The notes under the pieces are model-generated. The model worked only from the letters and a program-made list of their open reading frames with translations, did no database searches and was not told where the DNA came from. This document shows positions 17,066 through 23,849 of a stretch of 50,268 nucleotides of DNA, piece by piece. This DNA comes from GCA-2716065 sp036123135 (GTDB lineage Bacteria; Bacteroidota; Bacteroidia; Flavobacteriales_D; Parvicellaceae): assembly GCA_036123135.1 (NCBI GenBank), contig JAZADZ010000036.1, positions 1 to 50,268 on the forward strand, in the 5' to 3' direction. The translations under genes and the position numbers were made by a program. How positions within the stretch are numbered: position 1 is the stretch's first letter; each line of letters starts with the position of its first letter.

Positions 17066-18199
17066 TTAAATGATACTTCGATAAGTTTCCATTAACTCAT
17101 TACTCAATTCTTTCGGGTTAAATTTTTTTACAAATTTCTTTCCAGAAAGAGACATTTTATTTTGAAGTTCTGATTTGGTGAGTAGATGATCAATGTTAAA
17201 AGCTAGTTCCTCATAATCAAGTGGGTTAATGTAAATAGAGTTAGGTCCTCCAGCTTCACTGAAGCATCCACCTTTAGTGGTTATTACGGGAGTTCCTGAA
17301 GCTAAGGATTCAATTATTGGAATTCCAAATCCTTCAAACAGAGATGGATACACAAATACATCAGCAAGGGCATAAATTGAGGGAAGTTCTTCAATGGATA
17401 CATTTTTCAAAAAGATTAATCTAGATGAATCAATTTTAAGCTTTTTGAGCTGTACTTTTAAAAAATTGAAGTACTTCGTTTTCCTGCCTACAACAACAAT
17501 TGGTAAATCATTCTTCATTATGGGTATGGCCTGAACAATAGCATTTAGATTTTTTCTTGTTTCAATTGTTCCCACATTAAGGATAAAATTCTCAGGTAAT
17601 TGAAATTTTTCTTTGATGTGACTTACAACTTCATCAGGGTAAGATCTTCTAAAATTATCGTGATAAGACTGATATATTACCTTGATTTTATTGGGATTAA
17701 CTTTATAAAACTCAACCAAATCGTTTTTAGTTTGTTGACTTATAGCAATGATTAAATCTGCATTTTTAGATGCATACTTGAATTTAACATTATAAATTCT
17801 TCGATCTAATGATCTATAATTTCTAGGAAATCGCTTAAAAATTAGATCATGTACTGTAACAACGTATTTTAAATCTTTTCTAGTTCTTCTTGGAATTTCA
17901 TTACTTAATCCATGAAACAAACTGATATCATCTTTAATCAGGGATTTTTCTAAATTAATTGACCTCCAATATCCTTTGAAAGTTTTGTGTACTGGTGTTT
18001 CTGGAAATTTTGTTGTGACGTTACTGAAATCAGAAAGAAATGAGAGTCTGGGGTTGCGCAACGATTTTGGCGTATATAACAAATAATCATTTTCAGGATG
18101 ATTAATGAAAATATTTTTAAGTAAATCTCTGCTATAGTTGCCTAAGCCAGTGTAATTTTGGTAGGCTCTTTTTGCATCATATCCAATTCTTAAGTTCAT
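17066..18199 (-). CDS. Glycosyltransferase, GT4-like (family 1)
   Basis: A 377-residue GT-B glycosyltransferase. The N-terminal half has RIGYDAKRAYQNYTGLGNYSRDLL and VTVHDLIFKRFP; the C-terminal half has FILNVGTIETRKNL, ADVFVYPSLFEGFGIPIIE and ESLASGTPVITT, the nucleotide-sugar-binding E-x7-E region. It transfers a sugar from a nucleotide donor to a saccharide acceptor in the cytoplasm, probably in lipopolysaccharide or exopolysaccharide synthesis; donor and acceptor cannot be read from sequence. The frame could begin with TTG at 18202. ATG at 18199 is preferred because it forms a TGATG stop-start junction with dapD. The tsaC-like gene follows after 4 bases. Confidence 0.88.
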   Translation of the reverse strand: MNLRIGYDAKRAYQNYTGLGNYSRDLLKNIFINHPENDYLLYTPKSLRNPRLSFLSDFSNVTTKFPETPVHKTFKGYWRSINLEKSLIKDDISLFHGLSNEIPRRTRKDLKYVVTVHDLIFKRFPRNYRSLDRRIYNVKFKYASKNADLIIAISQQTKNDLVEFYKVNPNKIKVIYQSYHDNFRRSYPDEVVSHIKEKFQLPENFILNVGTIETRKNLNAIVQAIPIMKNDLPIVVVGRKTKYFNFLKVQLKKLKIDSSRLIFLKNVSIEELPSIYALADVFVYPSLFEGFGIPIIESLASGTPVITTKGGCFSEAGGPNSIYINPLDYEELAFNIDHLLTKSELQNKMSLSGKKFVKKFNPKELSNELMETYRSII

Positions 18200-19014
18200 C
18201 AAACAGCAACATTATATTCTCTTAGAGCATTGTTCAATGATGTCTTCAGATCTGTACTTGCTTTTCTTTCTCCAATGATTAGAGCACAAGGAACATTAAA
18301 ATTACCAGCTTTAAACTTTTTAGTGTAGGAACCAGGTATCACAACTTTTCGTTCAGGGATGACTCCATTGTAATAAACTGGTTGTTCATTTGTTACATCG
18401 ATAATTTTCGTTGATTTTGTTAATACAACATTAGCACCTAAAACTGCACCAGCAGAAACTTTTACTCCCTCCACAACGATTGATCTAGAACCCAAGAATG
18501 CGTTATCTTCAATAATTACAGGAGAGGCTTGTAACGGCTCTAGCACACCTCCAATACCAACGCCTCCACTTAGATGAACATTTTTTCCAATTTGTGCACA
18601 AGAGCCCACAGTAGCCCAAGTATCAACCATTGTTCCTTCATCAACATATGCTCCAATATTAACGTAGGATGGCATTAAAATTACTCCAGATGATATATAG
18701 GCACCATATCTAGACACAGCGTGGGGTACTACTCGAATGCCCAAACTTTTATAATTGGTCTTGAGCTTCATTTTATCGTGAAATTCTAGTGGCCCAGCTT
18801 CAAGAGTTTCCATTTTTCGGATGGGAAAATAGAGGACAACTGCTTTTTTAACCCATTCATTGACTTTCCAGTTGTCGTTTACTTTTTCTGCTATCCTTAG
18901 CTCGCCCTTGTCTAACAAATCAATTACCTGATTGATTGAATCTATAACAGTAGAATCTCCCAGCAAAGAGCGATCATCCCAAGCATTTTCAATATTTTTT
19001 TTAAGCTCTTGCAT
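18199..19014 (-). CDS. dapD: Tetrahydrodipicolinate N-succinyltransferase DapD
   Basis: The 271-residue protein matches DapD in length and order. It has an N-terminal helical part (KNIENAWDDRSLL, VNEWVKKAVVLYFP), then a left-handed beta-helix of hexapeptide repeats (RYGAYISSGVILMPSYVNIG, GTMVDTWATVGSCAQIG, GVGIGGVLEPLQASPVIIED). It ends with the family C-terminal segment. It succinylates tetrahydrodipicolinate from succinyl-CoA in the lysine/meso-diaminopimelate pathway, feeding peptidoglycan. The stop overlaps the glycosyltransferase ATG by one base (TGATG), so translation is probably coupled. It is divergent from ruvX with 74 bases between. Confidence 0.95.
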   Translation of the reverse strand: MQELKKNIENAWDDRSLLGDSTVIDSINQVIDLLDKGELRIAEKVNDNWKVNEWVKKAVVLYFPIRKMETLEAGPLEFHDKMKLKTNYKSLGIRVVPHAVSRYGAYISSGVILMPSYVNIGAYVDEGTMVDTWATVGSCAQIGKNVHLSGGVGIGGVLEPLQASPVIIEDNAFLGSRSIVVEGVKVSAGAVLGANVVLTKSTKIIDVTNEQPVYYNGVIPERKVVIPGSYTKKFKAGNFNVPCALIIGERKASTDLKTSLNNALREYNVAV

Positions 19015-19088
19015 TTGTACAATATACGGCTAATGTAATAACCATCTTTAAATCTAACAAGATTAAAGTATTAGTTTATTTTTACATT

Positions 19089-19514
19089 ATGGCTAAAGTG
19101 CTTTCTGTAGATTATGGAAATAAAAGGGTAGGGTTGGCAGTAACTGATGATTTGCAACTCATAGCAACACGTTTAACTTGTGTGCACTCAAAAGATGTAA
19201 TTCAATACATTTCTGATTACATCAATGAAAATAAGGTAGAGACAATTGTGGTTGGTAAACCAATAAATTTAAAAGGTCAAGCAACCAACAGTTCAATATC
19301 AGTTCAAAACTTTATGAGACACTTAAGAAAAAAATTCAAAGACATTAAAATTCTAGAAATTGACGAACGATTTACTTCAAAGATTGCAAGTAATGTGATA
19401 GCACAAAGTGGTATGAGCAGAAAAAAAAGGCAAAATAAAGGACTTGTTGACGAAGTGAGTGCTGTAATACTTCTTCAAGACTATCTAAAAATGAAAGAAA
19501 ATAACCATATTTAA
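19089..19514 (+). CDS. ruvX: Putative pre-16S rRNA nuclease / Holliday junction resolvase-like RuvX (YqgF)
   Basis: The 141-residue protein has the RNase H-like YqgF fold: SVDYGNKRVGLAVTD (near 6-20) with the first acidic residue, IVVGKPINLKG, LEIDERFTSKIAS with the second acidic residue, and DEVSAVILLQDYL with the third. It matches the family length of about 138-145 residues. YqgF is implicated in 16S rRNA 5'-end maturation and was originally proposed as a resolvase. The start ATG at 19089 is supported by the conserved N-terminus. Its stop at 19512-19514 touches the stop of divIC on the opposite strand with no gap. Confidence 0.92.
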   Translation: MAKVLSVDYGNKRVGLAVTDDLQLIATRLTCVHSKDVIQYISDYINENKVETIVVGKPINLKGQATNSSISVQNFMRHLRKKFKDIKILEIDERFTSKIASNVIAQSGMSRKKRQNKGLVDEVSAVILLQDYLKMKENNHI

Positions 19515-19799
19515 TTAATCAGTGAAAACATATACAACCTCATCTTTTTTCTTCATGAAATAGGTTTCTCTAGCAAACTTTTCTAAAGCATCTCTGTTGG
19601 TAGTAAGCTGAATGGTTTTTTCTTTTACTTTTTGAATTTCAATCTCTCTATTGTAGTTTTCTTGAATTAAATCATTCACATGGAGATTCATTTTAATTAA
19701 TCTAAAGACAGATGTTTCTTCAAAAACAAATAAAATAGTTAGCAGTATTAATGTTGATATTAAATACTTGTTTTTTAATATAGTAAATGTCTTTTTCAA
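19515..19799 (-). CDS. ftsB: Septum formation initiator, DivIC/FtsB family
   Basis: A 94-residue small bitopic protein. It has one membrane helix (about 12-26, YLISTLILLTILFVF), then a coiled coil (LIQENYNREIEIQKVKEKTI), then the family tail KFARETYFMKKKDEVVYVF. DivIC/FtsB joins FtsL and FtsQ/DivIB in the divisome and helps activate septal peptidoglycan synthesis. The reading frame has no ATG before the membrane helix. An in-frame stop lies three codons upstream, so the TTG at 19799 is the likely start. A -7-like TAATTTTG lies 10 bases before it, implying a very short leader. Confidence 0.88.
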   Translation of the reverse strand: MKKTFTILKNKYLISTLILLTILFVFEETSVFRLIKMNLHVNDLIQENYNREIEIQKVKEKTIQLTTNRDALEKFARETYFMKKKDEVVYVFTD

Positions 19800-19809
19800 A
19801 ATATACTAT

Positions 19810-19840
19810 CAAAATTAAAATATGTTAGTATATATCTTTG
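19810..19840. promoter_or_regulatory. Divergent -7 promoter-like elements for divIC and htpG
   Basis: Minus-strand TAATTTTG (19810-19817) precedes divIC by 10 bases. Plus-strand TATCTTTG (19833-19840) faces htpG, 233 bases away. Both match TAnnTTTG, but no matching -33 TTG is visible for either, so confidence is low. Confidence 0.3.
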
Positions 19841-19875
19841 GATCGATTAATTGAGTTTTTAAACAAGTTGGTGTT

Positions 19876-19908
19876 TGTTAACTTTTTAAGAAAATAATGT
19901 AGTTAACA
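19876..19908. repeat. Inverted repeat TGTTAACT-N17-AGTTAACA in the divIC-htpG gap
   Basis: Two 8-base arms, TGTTAACT (19876-19883) and AGTTAACA (19901-19908), are exact reverse complements. Each contains the palindrome GTTAAC. The centres are 25 bases apart, which would place them on nearby faces of the helix. An operator for htpG or divIC control is possible. The rest of the 274-base gap is AT-rich, with no gene or RNA that I can support. Confidence 0.35.
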
Positions 19909-20073
19909 TCTAAATTTGACATTTTGTCTTAGAATAAGGTGGTTAATTAATTTAATGTCAATATTGATTAAATATGTTTTAAACTTTTATTCTTATAAGA
20001 CAATATGTCACAAATAATCGTATGGCATATACTTTGAAATGAACTTCTAAAATCATAATAAAATTATAAGGTT

Positions 20074-21957
20074 ATGCAAAAAGGAACAATAAACGTACAG
20101 ACAGAAAACATCTTTCCGATCATCAAAAAATTTCTTTATTCAGACACAGAAATTTTTGTTAGGGAATTGGTGTCCAATGCAGTTGATGCCTCTCAGAAAC
20201 TTCTCACTTTATCTTCTGCAGGTGTTGTAAAGGGTGATGTTGGGAAGTTGAAGGTACATGTTATACTTGACAAAAAAGCAGGAACACTTACAATCAGAGA
20301 TAATGGAATTGGAATGACAGCTGATGATGTTAATAAATATATCAATGAAGTTGCCTTCTCAGGTGCTGAGGAGTTCCTTGAAAAATATAAAAATAAAGAT
20401 CCTAAATCAATTATTGGACATTTCGGATTAGGATTCTATTCATCATTTATGGTCTCTGATAAAGTCCAGATTCAAACAAAATCTTACAAGAAAGGTAGCA
20501 AAGCTGTTCAGTGGGAATCTAATGGAAATCCAGAGTATGAAATAACAGAAATTAAGAAAAGTGAAAGAGGAACTGATATTGTTCTTTTCATCTCTGAAGA
20601 TTCAAAAGAATATCTTGAAGATGCAAGAATTGGAGAGGTGTTGAATAAGTATTGTAAATTCCTTCCCATTGAAGTTGAATTTGGTACAAAAAAAGAATGG
20701 ATCGATCATCCAAAAGGTGAAAAAGACGAAAATGGAAATGTTAAAAAGGAATCAATCGATGTACCAAATATTGTGAACAATACTTCTCCCGCTTGGATTA
20801 AAAAACCTGTTGACCTTTCTGACGATGACTATAAGTCTTTTTACAATGAGTTGTATCCATTCACAGAAGATCCACTCTTTCAAATTCACTTAAATGTTGA
20901 TTATCCATTTAACCTTACTGGAATACTTTATTTTCCAAGGTTAAAAAATCAGGTTGAAGTCCAAAAAAATAAGATTCAATTGTACTCCAATCAAGTTTTT
21001 ATTACTGATTCAGTAGAAAATATTGTTCCTGAGTTTTTAACGCTTTTGCACGGTGTGATTGATTCTCCAGATATTCCATTGAATGTCTCAAGGTCCTATC
21101 TTCAATCTGATAGTAATGTCCGTAAAATTTCGAACCACATCACTAAAAAAGTTGCAGATAAACTTTCTAGTATGTTCAAGAAGGATAGAGAAGATTTTCA
21201 GAAAAAATGGGATGATATTCAAGTGTTTATTCAATATGGTCTACTTTCTGATGAAAAGTTCAATGAAAAAGCAAAAGATTTTTTATTGCTTAAAAATACA
21301 GATGGAAAATATTTTACTGTTGATGAATACAAGGAAAAAATAAAGGCAAATCAAGTTGATAAAAATGATAGAACAGTCATTTTATATACACACGACATTA
21401 GCGAACACGATTCTTTGGTGAATAGTGCTAAAGATAAAGGTTATGATGTTTTACTACTTGACGGACCACTAAGCAGTCATTTTATTCAAAAGGCCGAGCA
21501 GGATTTTGGGGTATCTTTTGCTAGAGTTGATGCAGATACATTAGATAACATCATCCCAAAAGATGAAGAAATTCCTTCAAAGCTTTCTAAAGAAGAGGAA
21601 GAAAAACTCAAGCCTATTTTTGAAAATATTGCTGAAAAGGAAAAGTTTACCATCCAAATTGAAAGTCTAAGTGAAACAGAAAAACCTGTGCTAATTACAC
21701 AAAGTGAATTCATGAGAAGAATGAAAGAGCAACAAGCTCTAGGTGGTGGCGGAATGCACATGATGGGAAATTTGCCAGAAATGTTCAACCTTGTTGTTAA
21801 TGCCAATCATTCCTTTACTGGTAAAATTTTAAAAGCTAAAAAAGCAGATAAAGAAAAACTAGCTAAGCAAGCTTTTGATTTAGCATTACTATCTCAAGGT
21901 ATGCTAAAGGGCAAAGATTTGACAGACTTTGTTGAGAGAAGCTACGAATTAATATAA
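20074..21957 (+). CDS. htpG: Chaperone HtpG (Hsp90)
   Basis: The 627-residue protein has the Hsp90 GHKL ATPase head: ELVSNAVDAS near 31-40, DNGIGMTADDV and GHFGLGFYSSFMV. It also has the middle-domain segment with IPLNVSRSYLQSD and a C-terminal dimerisation part with LPEMFNLVVNANHSF. It is an ATP-driven cytosolic chaperone for late folding steps. A GGGGMHMMG insert near residue 553 is glycine/methionine-rich. The gene stands alone: long upstream gap with an inverted repeat, strong terminator 6 bases after the stop. That suggests its own, possibly heat-responsive, promoter. Confidence 0.97.
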   Translation: MQKGTINVQTENIFPIIKKFLYSDTEIFVRELVSNAVDASQKLLTLSSAGVVKGDVGKLKVHVILDKKAGTLTIRDNGIGMTADDVNKYINEVAFSGAEEFLEKYKNKDPKSIIGHFGLGFYSSFMVSDKVQIQTKSYKKGSKAVQWESNGNPEYEITEIKKSERGTDIVLFISEDSKEYLEDARIGEVLNKYCKFLPIEVEFGTKKEWIDHPKGEKDENGNVKKESIDVPNIVNNTSPAWIKKPVDLSDDDYKSFYNELYPFTEDPLFQIHLNVDYPFNLTGILYFPRLKNQVEVQKNKIQLYSNQVFITDSVENIVPEFLTLLHGVIDSPDIPLNVSRSYLQSDSNVRKISNHITKKVADKLSSMFKKDREDFQKKWDDIQVFIQYGLLSDEKFNEKAKDFLLLKNTDGKYFTVDEYKEKIKANQVDKNDRTVILYTHDISEHDSLVNSAKDKGYDVLLLDGPLSSHFIQKAEQDFGVSFARVDADTLDNIIPKDEEIPSKLSKEEEEKLKPIFENIAEKEKFTIQIESLSETEKPVLITQSEFMRRMKEQQALGGGGMHMMGNLPEMFNLVVNANHSFTGKILKAKKADKEKLAKQAFDLALLSQGMLKGKDLTDFVERSYELI

Positions 21958-21963
21958 TTATAT

Positions 21964-21992
21964 AAGCCTCTTTCAAAGGAAAGAGGCTTTTA
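21964..21992 (+). terminator. Rho-independent terminator after htpG
   Basis: AAGCCTCTTTC (21964-21974), a four-base loop AAAG, and GAAAGAGGCTTT (21979-21990) form an 11-base-pair perfect stem followed by TATTT. Its right edge touches the stop codon of the convergent gene at 21990. As a near-symmetric hairpin it could stop transcription from both sides. Confidence 0.85.
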
Positions 21993-22406
21993 TTTCTTTG
22001 AAATAATTACTTTGTTGCCTTTAACTGATTTTTTCCAAGTTTTGTCAAAAATTTTTGGTAAATATCTTTTGTAAAGTGTTAGCCTTTTTTTGGGGAATTC
22101 GGCATGTTCATCTGCTGTTGGTTCACCGACAAATTCAAATGTATTTACATTGGGATGTTGCTCTATATAATTTAGAAAAACAATTACGATAGTAGACATT
22201 ACTTTATAAGCTTCAAATTTGTTGGTCATAACATATTCTTCTCCATTAAATTCGTCGTTTAACACTCCAAAGGCAATTGTAGCATGAAGTAAGTTGTTTT
22301 TTTTTCTTGCGAATCGAACTTCATAGTTGATTCCATAGTCTGAAACAAACGTATAAATGCCACCAGTTTTTATCAAAGGATATTTTATTTTAAATGGCTT
22401 TAACAT
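21990..22406 (-). CDS. Hypothetical protein, cytoplasmic
   Basis: A 138-residue protein without a signal peptide or membrane helix. It begins MLKPFKIKYPLIKTGGIYTF, contains YEVRFARKKNN and HATIAFGVLNDEFNGEEYVMTN. It also has a helical stretch KVMSTIVIVFLNYIEQ, followed by FEFVGEPTADEHAEF and a very basic end (DKTWKKSVKGNKVIISKK). The pattern of a beta-rich start, one helix and a basic tail is reminiscent of small conserved proteins seen in phages and chromosomes of Bacteroidetes, but I do not recognise a family or function. It is monocistronic, divergent from the J-domain gene by 45 bases. A TACTTTTG element (22415-22422) lies 8 bases before its ATG, and it shares the htpG terminator. Confidence 0.7.
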   Translation of the reverse strand: MLKPFKIKYPLIKTGGIYTFVSDYGINYEVRFARKKNNLLHATIAFGVLNDEFNGEEYVMTNKFEAYKVMSTIVIVFLNYIEQHPNVNTFEFVGEPTADEHAEFPKKRLTLYKRYLPKIFDKTWKKSVKGNKVIISKK

Positions 22407-22451
22407 AAGGCTGCCAAAAGTAATATATTTTAGCCTATAAATTAATAACGA

Positions 22452-23195
22452 ATGAGCAGAGCGTCAATCATTGGAGCCATATTGGGTTTTATAGCTACAA
22501 GATCTTTCTTTGGAGCTTTTATTGGCTATTTAATCGGTTCTGCCTTAGGATCAAGTTTTATTTCAGTTTCCTCATCCAATCAAAAAGGGTCGTCTAATTT
22601 TTCGTCAAATACTTCTCAAAATGAATTTGCAACGGCACTTTTAATTCTTTCTGCCTCAGTAATGAAAGCTGACGGATCTGTAAAAAAATCTGAGCTTGAA
22701 TTTGTAAAACAATTTTTTAATAGACAATTCCCTCCATCTTACGCAAGAGAATACATTCTTCGCTTCAGAGATATTTTGAAAAAAGATTATAATGTTTCCT
22801 CAGAATGCAATCGACTGCTTCGTTTTTTATCTCTTGACCAGCGCTTATTTCTTATTCAGTATTTGTTTGGAATAGCACAGGCAGACGGAAATGTTTCATC
22901 ATCTGAGGTAAAATTAATAGAACAAATAGCCTCATACTTTAGAATTTCATCCATTGAATTTCAGCAGTTAAAATCTATGTTCTATAAAGATGCATCCAAT
23001 GCATATAAAGTACTTGGATTGGATTCAAAGGCTACAGATGCTGAAATTAAAAAGGCATATCGAAAAATGGCCATTAAACACCATCCAGACAAATTTGCCC
23101 AGATGGGCGAGGAGCATCAAAAGGCCGCAAAGGAAAAATTTCAAAAACTCCAAGATGCTTATGAAACGATTAAGAAGGAGAGGGGGATGAAATAA
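22452..23195 (+). CDS. TerB-like and J-domain protein (DjlA-like co-chaperone)
   Basis: The 247-residue protein has a glycine-rich hydrophobic N-terminus (about 5-35) that may insert in the membrane, and a short Ser/Asn-rich linker. A TerB-like domain follows with paired acidic loops SVMKADGSVKKSE (69-81) and GIAQADGNVSSSE (140-152). A C-terminal J domain (about 183-245) carries HPD at 211-213. This is the DjlA layout, a membrane-associated DnaK co-chaperone. The J domain should stimulate DnaK ATPase; what the TerB-like part senses is unknown. The stop codon is followed immediately by the ATG of the rhomboid-like gene, so the two are a tight pair. Confidence 0.88.
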   Translation: MSRASIIGAILGFIATRSFFGAFIGYLIGSALGSSFISVSSSNQKGSSNFSSNTSQNEFATALLILSASVMKADGSVKKSELEFVKQFFNRQFPPSYAREYILRFRDILKKDYNVSSECNRLLRFLSLDQRLFLIQYLFGIAQADGNVSSSEVKLIEQIASYFRISSIEFQQLKSMFYKDASNAYKVLGLDSKATDAEIKKAYRKMAIKHHPDKFAQMGEEHQKAAKEKFQKLQDAYETIKKERGMK

Positions 23196-23849
23196 ATGAA
23201 GGATTTTTCAACATCATTTTTAAAACCTGCTATTCCATTTTTTTTTCTTCTTATTTTAATCTGGCTGATTCATTTCTTCAATATTGGATACGACCTTGAG
23301 TTACATACTTTTGGAATTTTACCAAGAAAAATTTCCGGTTTAATTGGGATATTACTATCTCCTCTAATACACTCCTCATCTGATATCAAGCATATCATTA
23401 ACAATTCTCCTCCATTAATTATTTTAGGATGGGCTTTACTTTATTTTTATAAAGAAATTGCATTTAAAATATTTTGTTATTCCTGGTTTTTAGTTGGTTT
23501 TTTTGTTTGGATTTCTGCAAGACCATCCTTCCACATTGGAATTAGTGGGGTCATTTATTGCCTCGCTTTTTTTCTTTTTTTTAGTGGAGTATTTAGAAAA
23601 GATAAAAGGTTGCTAGCAATTTCACTATTTGTTGTCTTTTTATATGGAAGTATGATATGGGGAATATTTCCATACGATTGGTCAATAAGTTTTGAAAGTC
23701 ATTTTTTTGGTGCGTTAACTGGAACAGTTCTCGCTTTTTTTTACAAAAAAGAAGGTGCAACATTTAAGCGAAAAAAAACACAATGGGAAATAGAAGAGGA
23801 AATGGGTATTGAACCACCAGATTTTGAAAATACTATTTATTTTGACTGA
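23196..23849 (+). CDS. Rhomboid-family membrane protein, probable intramembrane protease
   Basis: This 217-residue integral membrane protein has about six helices. It carries FHIGISGVIYCLAFF, with the G-I-S-G motif whose Ser is the rhomboid nucleophile, and later ESHFFGALTGTVLAF, with a His in the position of the catalytic base. The Ser-His spacing and the Gly after the His fit rhomboid proteases of Bacteroidetes. It would cleave membrane helices within the inner membrane. The soluble C-terminus is charged (KRKKTQWEIEEEMGIEPPDFENT). Translation starts directly after the stop of the J-domain gene. Its last 13 bases overlap the end of clpC on the opposite strand. Confidence 0.75.
   Translation: MKDFSTSFLKPAIPFFFLLILIWLIHFFNIGYDLELHTFGILPRKISGLIGILLSPLIHSSSDIKHIINNSPPLIILGWALLYFYKEIAFKIFCYSWFLVGFFVWISARPSFHIGISGVIYCLAFFLFFSGVFRKDKRLLAISLFVVFLYGSMIWGIFPYDWSISFESHFFGALTGTVLAFFYKKEGATFKRKKTQWEIEEEMGIEPPDFENTIYFD

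Noticed and set aside
21486..21806. Open frame of 106 codons on the minus strand inside htpG
   Set aside because: It is a shadow of the conserved htpG C-terminal region.
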